DNA of 64,000 nucleotides from CAWBFD01 sp963788115. Lineage in GTDB: Bacteria; Actinomycetota; Thermoleophilia; Solirubrobacterales; 70-9. Under the pieces are notes generated by a model. It ran no database searches. It was not told the DNA's origin and was given only the letters and a program-made list of their open reading frames with translations. Shown here piece by piece: positions 33,581 through 41,762 of the stretch. The position numbers and the translations under genes are program-made. Numbering within the stretch: the stretch's first letter is position 1; each line of letters starts with the position of its first letter. The stretch covers positions 620,001 to 684,000 of the forward strand of contig CAWBFD010000002.1 of the NCBI GenBank assembly GCA_963788115.1. Reading direction: 5' to 3'.

Positions 33581-34336
33581 ATGCGCGACACCCTCCGCCT
33601 GATCCGCGACTCGTTTCCCGATCGGCCGGCCTTCGGGACCGCGGTCTCCGAGGCGATCCTGATGCGGGTCGCAGCCGGCGAGCTGGGGGCCACCGTGAGG
33701 CTTCACCGCCCCGGCCCGGAGCTGGCGTTCTCGAAGCAGGACGCGGCGAGCCCGGGGTTCGCCGCGGCGGTCGCCGCCGCCCGGCGCGCCGGCTTCGACC
33801 CCGTGCTCCGCCTCGCGGGCGGACGGGCCGCGGTCTTCCACGAGGGGACGCTGGCGCTGGCGCGGGCGACGCCGGCCACCTACCCCGCCCGCACGACCCG
33901 GGAGCGGTTCGAGGAGGTGGCCGACACGATCACCGCCGCAATGCGGCGACTCGCCGTCGACGCCCGCATCGGCGAGGTGCCGGGCGAGTACTGCCCCGGC
34001 GGCTGGAGCGTCAACGCCCGCGGCGAGGTCAAGCTGGCTGGAATCGGGCAGCGCCTGATCGCTGGAGCCGCCCACGTCGGCTGCGTGATCGTGGCCTCGG
34101 GCACCGCCCGCCTGCGGGCCGCGCTCACGCCGGTCTACGAGGCACTCGAGCTCGTGTGGGACCCGAAGACCGCCGCCAGCATCGAGGATGAGGCCCCCGG
34201 CGTCGGGCTCGCCGAGGCCGAGGAGGCGATCCTGACGGAGATCGCTGAACGGTACGAGTTGGAGCCGGCCCAGCTCGACCCGTCCACCCTCGAGCTCGCC
34301 GAACAGCTCGAGGCCCGGCACGCGATCCCCGGCTGA
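33581..34336 (+). CDS. Lipoate-protein ligase/biotin ligase-fold protein
   Basis: A 251-residue protein of the BPL/LplA/LipB fold: DRPAFGTAVSEAILMRVAAG, ELGATVRLHRPGPELAFSKQ, GGRAAVFHEGTLALARATPA and the SVNARGEVKLAGIGQRLIAG segment with the conserved Lys. It would attach lipoate or octanoate to a carrier protein, though some family members act on other acyl groups. Length and order agree with actinobacterial lipoyl-transferase-like proteins. ATG 33581 begins the homology; an upstream start at 33554 is not needed. CACGAT lies seven bases before the ATG. The LtrA gene follows after 13 bp. Confidence 0.8.
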   Translation: MRDTLRLIRDSFPDRPAFGTAVSEAILMRVAAGELGATVRLHRPGPELAFSKQDAASPGFAAAVAAARRAGFDPVLRLAGGRAAVFHEGTLALARATPATYPARTTRERFEEVADTITAAMRRLAVDARIGEVPGEYCPGGWSVNARGEVKLAGIGQRLIAGAAHVGCVIVASGTARLRAALTPVYEALELVWDPKTAASIEDEAPGVGLAEAEEAILTEIAERYELEPAQLDPSTLELAEQLEARHAIPG

Positions 34337-34349
34337 CATCATCGAAGCA

Positions 34350-35525
34350 ATGCGAACGACGGAGGGGGCGCCCGAGGAGGCAACGGCGGCCGACCACCAC
34401 GTCGAGGTCGAGCAGCGGGTGACCCCGCTCGAGCTGTTCTTCGACCTGGTCTTCGTCTTCGCCTTCACCCAGGTAACGGGCCTGATGTCCGACAACCCCA
34501 CCTGGGAGGGCATGGCCCAGGGTCTGTTGGTGCTGGCGGTGGTCTGGTGGGCGTGGGGCGCCTACAGCTGGCTCACCAACGAGGTGGATCCGGACGAGGG
34601 CGCGGCGAGGTTGGTCGTGTTCACTGCGATGGCAGCGATGTTGCTCGCCGCGCTCGCCATCCCGCAGGCGTTCGGCGACGATGGCCTGCTCTTCGGCTGC
34701 GCCTACTTCGTCGTCAGGGTCCTGCACATCCTCCTGTTCGCCGCCGCGACCCCCGACGTGGGCGTGCGGATGGCCGTCCGGACCCTGTCGGAGACGGCGA
34801 TCCCGGCCCCCGCCCTGCTGATCCTCGCGGGCGCCCTGGACGGGGTCGCGCAGGTCGCTATTTGGTGCCTGGCGCTCGCGATCGACTACGCGGGCCCCTG
34901 GGTCCGCGGGGTCGAGGGCTTTCGCATCTCCCCCGCCCACTTCGCCGAGCGCTTCGGGCTGGTCGTGATCATCGCCCTGGGCGAGTCGATCGTGGCGATC
35001 GGCATCGGCGCCGAGGGGGTGCCGCTGGAGCTCGGCGAGGTCATCACGGCGACCGCCGGCATCGCGATCGCCGGCGCCCTGTGGTGGGCCTACTTCGACG
35101 TGATCGCGCCGGTCGCCGCAAGCCGCCTGGCCCAGGCGCAGGGCGGCGCGAGGGCGAGGCTCGCCCGGGACGCCTACGCCTACCTGCACCTGCCGATGAT
35201 CGCCGGCATCGTCCTGCTCGCCCTCGGGGTGAAGAAGGCCATCGCCGACGTCGATGCCCCTCTCGACACGGTTCCGGCGGTCGCGCTCTGTGGCGGCGTC
35301 GCGCTCTACCTACTCGCGCACATCGGCTTCCGCCTCCGCATCTTCCACTCGCTGAACCGCCAGCGGCTGGCGGTTGCCCTGCTCGCCCTGGCGCTGATCC
35401 CGGTCGCGACCTCGGTCGACGCGGTGGTCGCGGTCTCGCTGATCGCCCTGCTCCTCACCGCCCTCGTCGCCTACGAGGCGCTCCGCTTCAGCGAGACGCG
35501 GGCGCGGGTTCGCGCTGCGGCGTAA
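34350..35525 (+). CDS. LtrA (low temperature requirement A) membrane protein
   Basis: A 391-residue membrane protein. The LtrA hallmark is VTPLELFFDLVFVFAFTQVT (residues 24-43). About ten transmembrane helices follow, with ISPAHFAERFGLVVIIALGE near 198 and WWAYFDVIAP near 248. The family is named after a Listeria gene required at low temperature; molecular function is unknown. It lies 13 bp after the ligase-like gene and is probably co-transcribed. Confidence 0.93.
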   Translation: MRTTEGAPEEATAADHHVEVEQRVTPLELFFDLVFVFAFTQVTGLMSDNPTWEGMAQGLLVLAVVWWAWGAYSWLTNEVDPDEGAARLVVFTAMAAMLLAALAIPQAFGDDGLLFGCAYFVVRVLHILLFAAATPDVGVRMAVRTLSETAIPAPALLILAGALDGVAQVAIWCLALAIDYAGPWVRGVEGFRISPAHFAERFGLVVIIALGESIVAIGIGAEGVPLELGEVITATAGIAIAGALWWAYFDVIAPVAASRLAQAQGGARARLARDAYAYLHLPMIAGIVLLALGVKKAIADVDAPLDTVPAVALCGGVALYLLAHIGFRLRIFHSLNRQRLAVALLALALIPVATSVDAVVAVSLIALLLTALVAYEALRFSETRARVRAAA

Positions 35526-35531
35526 ATCCCA

Positions 35532-36392
35532 TCAGGAAGCACCTCGCAGGGCCTCCACGGGGGAGCGCCTCGTGCCTCCGCGTCGCGGGCGGTCCCGCAC
35601 CAGCGCGGCGAGCGGGAGCGCGGCAGTCGCGACCAGGGCGACCGACGCCCCGGCGGCGACGTCGAGGTAGTAGCTCAAGTAGAGACCGGCGATCCCGGCG
35701 CCGGCGGCGAGGGCCGCCGCCGCCAGCAGCGAGGGCACCAGCCTGGAGGTGAGCTGTCCGGCGGCCAGGGCAGGAGCGATGATCAGGGCGATCGCGAGCA
35801 GGTTCCCGAGCGCCCGCGACGCCACCACCACCGCCAGAGCCACCAGCGCCAGCACGGCGATCTCGATCAGACCGGGGCGAACGCCGAGCACCTGCGCGGT
35901 GGACGGATCGAAGGCGGCGAGGGAAAGGCTGCGGTGGAGGGCGACCAGCGCCGCGATCACGACGGCCGCGGCGCCACCGGTGAGCGCGAGGTCGCCCGCG
36001 TCGATCGACAGCAGGTCGCCGAACAGAATCTCGCCGAGGCGGGCCGGCACCTCGGGCTCGAGCGCGAGCAGGGCACCGAGGCCGAACAGCGCGGTGACCG
36101 TCACCCCCACCGCGGCGTCGGTCCCGAGCACTCGCTGCCGCCCCGCAAGCCAGATGCACGCCACGGCAAGCAGCGCCCCCGCGCCGGCACCGCCCAGCAG
36201 GGGCGCCCCGGCGAGCGAGGCGACCACCAACCCCGGCAGCATCGCGTGCGCGATCGACTCGGCCGTATAGCTCTGGCGGTAGAGGACGACCCAGACGCCG
36301 AGCGGGCCGCAAGCGGCGGCGAGGAGGAGGACCTCGACCAGCGCCCGCTGGGTGATTCCCTGGGAGAACGGCTCGGTGAGGGCGTCGATCAT
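35532..36392 (-). CDS. Metal ABC transporter permease (ZnuB/TroC type)
   Basis: A 286-residue membrane subunit of an ABC-3 metal importer (zinc or manganese). About eight helices; signatures LYRQSYTAESIAHAMLPGLV (near residue 40), TDAAVGVTVTALFGLG (near 92), FDPSTAQVLGVRPGLIEIAV (near 175) and ALIIAPALAAGQLTSRLVPS. Start ATG 36392 overlaps the stop of the ATPase gene by four bases (ATGA). It is the last gene of the operon permease-ATPase-permease. Confidence 0.9.
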   Translation of the reverse strand: MIDALTEPFSQGITQRALVEVLLLAAACGPLGVWVVLYRQSYTAESIAHAMLPGLVVASLAGAPLLGGAGAGALLAVACIWLAGRQRVLGTDAAVGVTVTALFGLGALLALEPEVPARLGEILFGDLLSIDAGDLALTGGAAAVVIAALVALHRSLSLAAFDPSTAQVLGVRPGLIEIAVLALVALAVVVASRALGNLLAIALIIAPALAAGQLTSRLVPSLLAAAALAAGAGIAGLYLSYYLDVAAGASVALVATAALPLAALVRDRPRRGGTRRSPVEALRGAS

Positions 36393-37138
36393 GCGTGCCG
36401 GTGGTGCTGGACAACGACGGCCCGCTCGCCCTCGCCGAGCCGGATCAGCTCGCCGCCGTAGGTTTCGGCGAGGACGCTCGGCGTGAGCGTCAGCTCCGGC
36501 GGGCCGAAGGCGAGCTGGCGGCGGTTGAGGCACAGGACTCGGTCGAACGAACGGGCCTGCTCGATGTCGTGGGTGGCGACCAGCACCGCACGCCCGTCGC
36601 CGCGAAGGTCATCGAGGATGTCGAGGATGCGCTCGGCGCTCGGCCGGTCGACGCCGGTGAGCGGCTCGTCGAGCAGGAGCACATCGGCCCGCTGGCAGAG
36701 CGCGCGGGCGATCAGCAGCCGCTGGCGCTGGCCGCCGGAGAGCTCTCCATACGGCTTGGCCGCCAGGTCCCCGAGCCCGACCCGGCCGAGCGCGTCTAGT
36801 GCGACCCGTCGTTGGGGTCGGCCGAGCCGACGGTAGAAGGGCACCGAGGGATAGGTGCCCATCAAGGCGACGTCGACGGCGTTGACCGGAAAGTCGAGGC
36901 GTGGACGCTCCGTTTGCGGCACGTACGCGACCCGCCCACCGCGATCGATCAGTCCGGTGACGAGCGGCACCTGGCCGAGAATCGCGCGGAAGAGCGTCGT
37001 CTTGCCCCCGCCGTTCGGACCCAGCACCGCGATCAACTCACCGGCCGAGGCCCGGAACGCGACGTCTTCGATCGCCTTCTCGCCGGGCCGATAGGACGCG
37101 CTCAACGCCTCGGCCTCGAGGAGGATCGGCGCGGTCAT
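36389..37138 (-). CDS. Metal ABC transporter ATP-binding protein (ZnuC/TroB type)
   Basis: ATPase of the zinc/manganese importer: Walker A GPNGGGKTT (near residue 39), signature LSGGQRQRLLIARAL (near 133), Walker B VLLLDEPLTGVD, and switch His in LVATHDIEQA. The 249-residue length is normal. It is coupled on both sides: 4-bp overlap with the upstream permease at 37138-37135 and with the downstream one at 36392-36389. Confidence 0.93.
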   Translation of the reverse strand: MTAPILLEAEALSASYRPGEKAIEDVAFRASAGELIAVLGPNGGGKTTLFRAILGQVPLVTGLIDRGGRVAYVPQTERPRLDFPVNAVDVALMGTYPSVPFYRRLGRPQRRVALDALGRVGLGDLAAKPYGELSGGQRQRLLIARALCQRADVLLLDEPLTGVDRPSAERILDILDDLRGDGRAVLVATHDIEQARSFDRVLCLNRRQLAFGPPELTLTPSVLAETYGGELIRLGEGERAVVVQHHRHA

Positions 37139-37959
37139 CCTGCTCCTTCGCGACGGCGGGTTGCAGCGATCACGGCAACCACGGCGAAGATGCCTCCGCT
37201 GAGCACCGCGATCGCCGGCCCCGGGGGCACATCGAGCTCGTATGCGAGCCAGAGGCCGACGAGCCCCTCGGCCAGGGCGAGCGCGAACGCGCCGAGCTCA
37301 ATCCCGCGCACCGTGCGCGAGAGCAGCCGAGCGGTCGCCGCGGGAACCACCAGGACCGCGCCGACCAGGAGGCTGCCGACGGCGTCCACCGCGGCGACCA
37401 CTGCGAGCGCGATCGCCCCAAGGAGCAGCCAGTCGGCCGCGATCACCGGCAGGCCGCTCGACGCCGCCCCGGCCGAGTCGAACGCGGTCGCCACCCAGAT
37501 CCGCCGCAGGCCGAGCCAGATCGCCGCTGCGGCGCCGGCGGCCAGCGCGGTCGCGAGGAGCTCGTCCTCCCCGATTCCGACGAGGGTGCCGAAGAGGAGC
37601 TGGTCGACACCCGCATCGGACGCGAACACGTCGCTCGCCAGCACCACACCCAGCGCCAGCGCCCCGACGAGAAGGAGCGCAGTGGCCGAGTCCGTGGCGA
37701 CGCGCCCGGCCCTGGTGAGGCGCTCGAGCCCTCCCGCGAACAGCCCCCCGGTGCCCAGCGCTGCGAGCTGCGGCTGGATCCCCCACGCCGAGGCCAGGAC
37801 CAGACCCGGAAAGGCGCCGGCTCCAACCGCATGCGAGAAGAAGGCGAGGCCCCGGAGCACGATCTGGGCGCCGAGCGTCCCCGCCAGGACCGACAGGAGC
37901 GCGACCTCGGCGGCCGCCAGCTGCATGAATCGGAGCGAGAAGGGATCGAGCGGGTTCAC
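37135..37959 (-). CDS. Metal ABC transporter permease, first gene
   Basis: A 274-residue ABC-3 family permease. Helices throughout; signatures GLAFFSHAVGAGAFPGLVLA (near residue 37), SATALLLVGALALGVVLASD, FDSAGAASSGLPVIAADWLL and VLVVPAATARLLSR. It is diverged from the second permease, so the importer is a heterodimer as in Tro/Mnt systems. It heads the operon; the promoter (TATAGT on the minus strand near 37992-37997) is overlapped by a Zur-type palindrome. The substrate-binding gene is separate at 38553-39518. Confidence 0.88.
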   Translation of the reverse strand: MNPLDPFSLRFMQLAAAEVALLSVLAGTLGAQIVLRGLAFFSHAVGAGAFPGLVLASAWGIQPQLAALGTGGLFAGGLERLTRAGRVATDSATALLLVGALALGVVLASDVFASDAGVDQLLFGTLVGIGEDELLATALAAGAAAAIWLGLRRIWVATAFDSAGAASSGLPVIAADWLLLGAIALAVVAAVDAVGSLLVGAVLVVPAATARLLSRTVRGIELGAFALALAEGLVGLWLAYELDVPPGPAIAVLSGGIFAVVAVIAATRRREGAG

Positions 37960-37998
37960 GAGGGAAGCGCGTTCGCCTGGCTCAAGGGAGCCGACTAT

Positions 37999-38013
37999 AA
38001 GTGAGACTCACTT
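37999..38013. promoter_or_regulatory. Zur/Fur-type operator 1
   Basis: AAGTGAGACTCACTT is a perfect 7-1-7 palindrome adjacent to the -10 region of the permease operon, in the 104-bp gap between this operon and zur. It shares TGAGAMTCA with the box in front of the substrate-binding gene. Confidence 0.7.
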
Positions 38014-38063
38014 TCGATTGGGCGCCGGGAGTCGCTCATGAGAACGGCTATCGTTTGCGCTAG

Positions 38064-38522
38064 ATGGGAGCGCAGCGAGCATCCAGCGACTCCGCCGTGT
38101 CTACGTGGGCCGAGCACGCCGAGTCGCGCGTCCACGACGCCGGCCACCGCGCCTCCCGAGCCCGTTCGCGCGTGATCGAGCTGCTGGGGGAGCAGGACTG
38201 CGTGCTCACCGCCCGCGACATCGCCGACCGCCTCCGCGACGAGGGGGTCGGGATCGCAACCGTCTATCGCGCGCTCGAGTTGCTCGAGGGCCTCGGAGTG
38301 GTCCAGCGGCTCGACGTCGGCGAGGGCACCGCCCGCTACGAGCCGGCGCTGCCGAGCGGCGACCATCACCACCACCTGGTCTGCGACACGTGCGGGCGTG
38401 TGAGCGCCTTCGCGGATCCCCAGCTCGAGCGAGCGATCGCGCGGCTCGCTGGCCGGCTCGACTACCGGGTCGGCGGGCATGACGTGATCCTCAGGGGCGA
38501 GTGCCCGTCGTGCAGCGCTTGA
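38064..38522 (+). CDS. Fur-family metalloregulator, likely Zur
   Basis: A 152-residue DNA-binding repressor. DNA-binding region VLTARDIADRLRDEGVGIAT with VYRALELLEGLGVVQRLDVG (residues about 54-92) leads into the metal-binding GDHHHHLVCDTCG (near 114) and the terminal structural zinc pair CPSC. The His run, the divergent metal importer and its operators support zinc sensing; manganese or iron cannot be excluded. TATCGT nine bases before the ATG at 38064 suggests a leaderless or near-leaderless transcript. Confidence 0.88.
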   Translation: MGAQRASSDSAVSTWAEHAESRVHDAGHRASRARSRVIELLGEQDCVLTARDIADRLRDEGVGIATVYRALELLEGLGVVQRLDVGEGTARYEPALPSGDHHHHLVCDTCGRVSAFADPQLERAIARLAGRLDYRVGGHDVILRGECPSCSA

Positions 38523-38552
38523 GCGGCGCGGGCTGAGTCGCGGACAGGGCCA

Positions 38553-39518
38553 TCACGTCCTGACATCGATCTCGCATGCTGCGGATCCACCACTGAGGCC
38601 GCGGGCAAGGGTCTCGGCGTTGCTCGCCATGGCCTCGATGTAGGTCGCGCCCGACGACCCCTCCGGGCCGAGCGTGTCGGCCCAGAGCTCGCCCCCCACC
38701 TGGACCCCGGCCTCGTCGGCGAGCGCCTCCTCAAGCGCCGGGTTGAGGCCCGCCTCCGGGAAGATCGCGTTGACGCCCTCGTCTTCGATCTGGTCGACGA
38801 GCGCGGTCGTCTCCCCGGCGGAGGGCTGCGCCTGCGTCGTCAGCGCGGGGATCGCGGCGCCGATCACCTCGAGCCGGTAGCGGTCGGCGAAATAGCCGAG
38901 CGCGTCGTGAGTGGTGACCAGCTTTCGCTCGCCGGCCGAAAGCCGGCTGATGCAATCAGCGACCTGCCGATCGAGGTCTTGGAGCCGTGCGATGTAGCCG
39001 TCGGCGTTGCGCCCGTAGATCTGGGCGCCATCCGGATCCGCCTCCGCGAGCGCCCGCTGGATCTCGTGGACCGCGGCGATCGCGTTCTGCGGATCCTGCC
39101 ACCAGTGAGGGTCGACCTCCCCGCCCTCCTGGCCGTCCCCTTCGATCGTTGCCACCGAGTCGATCAGGTCGATCACGGTCGGGTCCTCTCCCGTGGCGTC
39201 GATCACCTCCTCGGCCCAGAGATCGAGGTCGCCCCCCGACCTCAGCACGAGGTCCGACTCGGCCACGGCCTCGGCATCGCTCGGCCTCGGCTCGTAGTCG
39301 TGCGGGTCGCTGTTTGGCGCCAGCAACCCCACGACGTCCGCTCGGTCGCCGGCGACGTTGCGAGCCAGATCGGCGACGACCGTCGTGGTGGCGACGACCT
39401 GCGTCTGGCCGTCGTCCGCGGCGCTGTCGCCGCAGGCGCCGAGCGTGAGGGCGGCGGCCACAAGGACCGCGGCGATGGCCGGGATCACTCCACGCCTCCT
39501 CCTCGATTGCGCCCTCAT
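38553..39518 (-). CDS. Metal ABC transporter substrate-binding lipoprotein (ZnuA-like)
   Basis: Captures zinc or manganese outside the cell. Lipobox TLGAC at residues 26-30 (AALTLGACGDSAADD), then VVATTTVVADLARNVAGDRA, NSDPHDYEPRPSDAEAVAES with the first His ligand, VDPHWWQDPQNAIAA with the second, LVTTHDALGYFADRY with the third, and the late Asp in LGGELWADTLG-like GELWADTLGPEGSSGATYIE. No His-rich loop is present. It converges with zur. TATGAT eight bases before the ATG at 39518 is overlapped by a Zur-type box. Confidence 0.92.
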   Translation of the reverse strand: MRAQSRRRRGVIPAIAAVLVAAALTLGACGDSAADDGQTQVVATTTVVADLARNVAGDRADVVGLLAPNSDPHDYEPRPSDAEAVAESDLVLRSGGDLDLWAEEVIDATGEDPTVIDLIDSVATIEGDGQEGGEVDPHWWQDPQNAIAAVHEIQRALAEADPDGAQIYGRNADGYIARLQDLDRQVADCISRLSAGERKLVTTHDALGYFADRYRLEVIGAAIPALTTQAQPSAGETTALVDQIEDEGVNAIFPEAGLNPALEEALADEAGVQVGGELWADTLGPEGSSGATYIEAMASNAETLARGLSGGSAACEIDVRT

Positions 39519-39530
39519 TGGCGGAGATCA

Positions 39531-39545
39531 TAATGAGAATCACTC
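39531..39545. promoter_or_regulatory. Zur/Fur-type operator 2
   Basis: TAATGAGAATCACTC, a near-palindrome around TGAGAATCA, is immediately upstream of the substrate-binding gene and overlaps its -10 hexamer. It matches operator 1 at the central nine bases apart from one. Confidence 0.65.
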
Positions 39546-39712
39546 TCGCTTGCAGTGCCGGGCGGGACCGCGAGGCGGGCTCGGCCACCTGCGGACCGCT
39601 TGATGCCACGTGACGGCAGGGCCACGGCTTCTGCGGACACGGGTGGAGGGTTTGCCACCTATACGGTGGTCAAGGCTCCACGCGTCGTCGCGCCAGCGGG
39701 TAGCGACGCCTG

Positions 39713-39895
39713 TCAGGTGCCGGTGCCGCTGAAGAGGAGGCCCGACCCCAGGACAGCGAACGCGAACAGCGTCACTGTCGCCGCCCTGAGCCCAGCCGGG
39801 CCGAGGCGCCCGCGAAAGCGCGCCGCGATCCACGAGCGCAGCCCACTCGCCGCTCCGACCGTGCTCATCGCCGCCACCATGCACTGCATGCACAT
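39713..39895 (-). CDS. Small Cys-Met-rich-headed membrane protein
   Basis: A 60-residue protein starting MCMQCMVAAMSTVGAASGLR, with a Cys-x-x-Cys at the extreme N-terminus, then SWIAARFRGRLGPAG and a C-terminal hydrophobic helix ATVTLFAFAVLGSGLLF. I recall similar short proteins annotated as hypothetical in actinobacteria. The CxxC could bind a metal; location between a zinc importer and a metallophosphoesterase is suggestive only. The frame is open to an earlier start (40087), but that crosses the palindromic element and is not favoured. Confidence 0.5.
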   Translation of the reverse strand: MCMQCMVAAMSTVGAASGLRSWIAARFRGRLGPAGLRAATVTLFAFAVLGSGLLFSGTGT

Positions 39896-39924
39896 GCGCA
39901 GGTCAGCGTAGCGCGGGTCATCTG

Positions 39925-40088
39925 GATGATGATTCCTAATCGGCGTGCCCGCGGGGGCGGCGCAGGCCGAGCTGGGCGCCGCCCGTGCCCGAGGCCAATA
40001 GCGGTGCCCTATTGGCGAGGGCACGGGTGGCGATCCAGCGACGGCATGCGCCGTCATCCGCGGGTGCGTGGATTGGGAATCAGTCATC
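39925..40088. repeat. Palindromic element, long copy with internal hairpin
   Basis: Ends GATGATGATTCCTAATC and GATTGGGAATCAGTCATC are imperfect inverted repeats enclosing about 130 bp. Inside, GCCCGTGCCC with GCCAATAG (39981-40001) pairs with CTATTGGC and GGGCACGGG (40009-40027) to give a long stem with a 7-base loop. The right 40 bp match the short copy at 28394-28452. It resembles a MITE or extragenic palindromic repeat. Confidence 0.6.
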
Positions 40089-40101
40089 TAGCATCGGCGA
40101 C

Positions 40102-40698
40102 GTGAGGCTGCTCGCCTTCAGTGATGTTCATCGCGACCTCGACCAGTGCGCCCTGCTGGTTGATCGCGCCGCCGATGCCGACGTCGTGATCGCGGCGGGC
40201 GACTTCGCCTCGATCCACGAGGGCCTAGAGGAGGCGATCGGCGTGCTCAGCCAGATCGAACGGCCGACGCTGCTCGTTCCGGGGAACAACGAGACCGAGG
40301 AGGCGCTGCGCGAGGCGTGCGCGGGGTGGGACGCGGCGAGCGTGCTCCACGGGGAGGGCGCCATGATCGACGGAACGGAGTTCTTCGGCCTCGGCGCCGG
40401 GGTCCCGGTGACGCCATGGGACTGGAGCTTCGACCTCTCCGACGAGGAGGCCGCAACCATGCTGGAGCCGGCGCCCGAGGACGGCGTGTTCGTGCTGCAC
40501 TCGCCGCCACGGGGCCATGCCGATCAGAGCGGCGCCGGTGACCATCTCGGGAGCGAGGCGATCCTGCACGCGATCGAGGCGAAGCGACCGCGGCTCGCGG
40601 TCTGCGGCCACATCCACGAGAGCTGGGGAACGGAGTCTCAGATCGGGCCCACGAGGGTGGTCAACCTCGGCCCCGCCGGGGTCGAGCTGGAGCTCTGA
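40102..40698 (+). CDS. Calcineurin-like metallophosphoesterase
   Basis: A 198-residue phosphoesterase with the metal-binding set: FSDVHRDLDQC (D-x-H), VIAAGDFASIH (GD), VPGNNETEEALREA (GN; the usual GNHD is GNNE), HSPPRGHADQSGAGDHLGS (H) and VCGHIHESWGTE (GHxH). It is like the YfcE/MJ0936-type or TTHA-type group. The GTG at 40102 is seven bases after TAGCAT, so leaderless; that -10 overlaps the end of the palindromic element. Substrate unknown. The UBP-type zinc finger gene follows after five bases. Confidence 0.88.
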   Translation: MRLLAFSDVHRDLDQCALLVDRAADADVVIAAGDFASIHEGLEEAIGVLSQIERPTLLVPGNNETEEALREACAGWDAASVLHGEGAMIDGTEFFGLGAGVPVTPWDWSFDLSDEEAATMLEPAPEDGVFVLHSPPRGHADQSGAGDHLGSEAILHAIEAKRPRLAVCGHIHESWGTESQIGPTRVVNLGPAGVELEL

Positions 40699-40703
40699 TC
40701 TCC

Positions 40704-40973
40704 ATGGCCCGCTGCTCCCACACCGACCAGATCAGGGTGGAGGCTCCCGACGAGGTGGAGGGCTGCGAGGACTGCCTTCGCGCGGGCGACCGCTGGTTCC
40801 ACCTGCGCGTCTGCCTCAGCTGCGGTCACGTCGGTTGCTGCGACTCCTCGCCGAATCGCCACGCGTCCGCGCACGCCCGAGCCGAGGAGCACCCGATCGT
40901 GCAGTCGGCCGAGCCCGGCGAGGACTGGTGCTGGTGCTACGTCGACGAGGCCTCGTTCACGCTCGCGGACTGA
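40704..40973 (+). CDS. UBP-type zinc finger protein
   Basis: An 89-residue protein that is essentially one UBP zinc finger: CSHTDQIR at the start, GCEDCLRAGDRWFHLRVCLS with CGHVGCCDSSPNRHASAHAR, then HPIVQSAEPGEDWCWCYVDE. Cys and His spacing agrees with zf-UBP, known to bind C-terminal peptides in eukaryotes; bacterial roles are unknown. The ATG at 40704 has only a weak ribosome site; the gene likely shares a transcript with the phosphoesterase. Its end overlaps the convergent ArsR gene by 17 bp. Confidence 0.9.
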   Translation: MARCSHTDQIRVEAPDEVEGCEDCLRAGDRWFHLRVCLSCGHVGCCDSSPNRHASAHARAEEHPIVQSAEPGEDWCWCYVDEASFTLAD

Positions 40974-41271
40974 GGGAGCGGCGGAGGGCGCCGAGCCGGT
41001 GGTCCCACTCTTCCCCGACCCGCTCGATCCAGCGGGCGGCGTCCTCGAGCGTCTCCCGCTCGAGCGCGTAGCGAGTCTCGCGCCCGACCCGGGATGGGTG
41101 CACGAGCCCGGCAGCGCGCAGGACCACCAGGTGCTTGGCGACCGCCTGGCGGCTGATCGGCAGCTGGGCGGCGAGCCCGGTCGCTGTCACCGAGGGCTCA
41201 CGCGCGAGCAGCTCGACCACCTGGCGACGTGTGGGGTCGCCCAGGGCGGCGAAGACGGCGTCGGGCTGCAT
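40957..41271 (-). CDS. ArsR-family transcriptional regulator (SRPBCC-paired type)
   Basis: A 104-residue winged-helix protein: QPDAVFAALGDPTRRQVVEL at the start, recognition helix LPISRQAVAKHLVVLRAAGL, then RVGRETRYALERETLEDAAR. No metal-binding Cys, so it is the type that partners AHSA1/SRPBCC proteins. It is transcribed after the SRPBCC gene with an 8-bp gap. ATG 41271 is the natural start. Its likely operators are the paired GCAAC-N6-GTTGC sites at 41763-41821. Confidence 0.92.
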   Translation of the reverse strand: MQPDAVFAALGDPTRRQVVELLAREPSVTATGLAAQLPISRQAVAKHLVVLRAAGLVHPSRVGRETRYALERETLEDAARWIERVGEEWDHRLGALRRSLSPRA

Positions 41272-41279
41272 CGGATGGC

Positions 41280-41729
41280 CTAGGCGACGAGCACGAGGCG
41301 CACGATCCCTGCGAGCGTCGACAGCCTCCGCTCCCAGGCGGCGTCCCCGAGCCCGCACGCGACCGGCCCCCTGAAATCCGATCGGGCCCCGACCCGGGCC
41401 GACTCGGTGACGAACAGGCGCGTGCCCTCCGGGATCGCCTCGATCCGGAACTCGACCTGGCTCGGTGGCTCGCCTGGACGCGACCAGGTGAACGCAAGCC
41501 GGCTCTCCTCCTCGATCGCGTCGACGGTGCCGCGGCGCTCGCCGTCCGCGAAGCGGAAGGTCGCGTCGCCGCCCTCGACAAGCTCGAGCTCGACCTCATC
41601 GGCGAGCCACTCCTCCAGTCGCGACTCCTCGCTGATCGCCTCCCAGACCTCGCTCGGGGATGCGTCCAGCACGGCCTCGCGATCGACCCTCCGCTCGCCG
41701 TCCATCTCGGTGATCTCGGTCTCGCCCAT
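41280..41729 (-). CDS. SRPBCC/AHSA1-domain protein
   Basis: A 149-residue protein with the START-like fold of the Aha1 C-terminal type: VDREAVLDASPSEVWEAISE, SRLEEWLADEVELELVEGGD, RLAFTWSRPGEPPSQVEFRI and RLFVTESARV. Such proteins bind hydrophobic ligands; those beside an ArsR regulator are thought to act in stress or antibiotic response, but no substrate is known. GGGAGG precedes the ATG at 41729. It heads the two-gene operon with the ArsR gene. Confidence 0.88.
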   Translation of the reverse strand: MGETEITEMDGERRVDREAVLDASPSEVWEAISEESRLEEWLADEVELELVEGGDATFRFADGERRGTVDAIEEESRLAFTWSRPGEPPSQVEFRIEAIPEGTRLFVTESARVGARSDFRGPVACGLGDAAWERRLSTLAGIVRLVLVA

Positions 41730-41762
41730 CGGTGGCCTCCCGTCGTCGTCTCGATGTCCTTT

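Noticed and set aside
39896..40087. N-terminal extension of the small Cys-Met membrane protein
   Set aside because: The extension is Pro/His/Ser-rich, crosses the palindromic element, and lacks any conserved feature; MCMQCM at 39895 is the more natural start.
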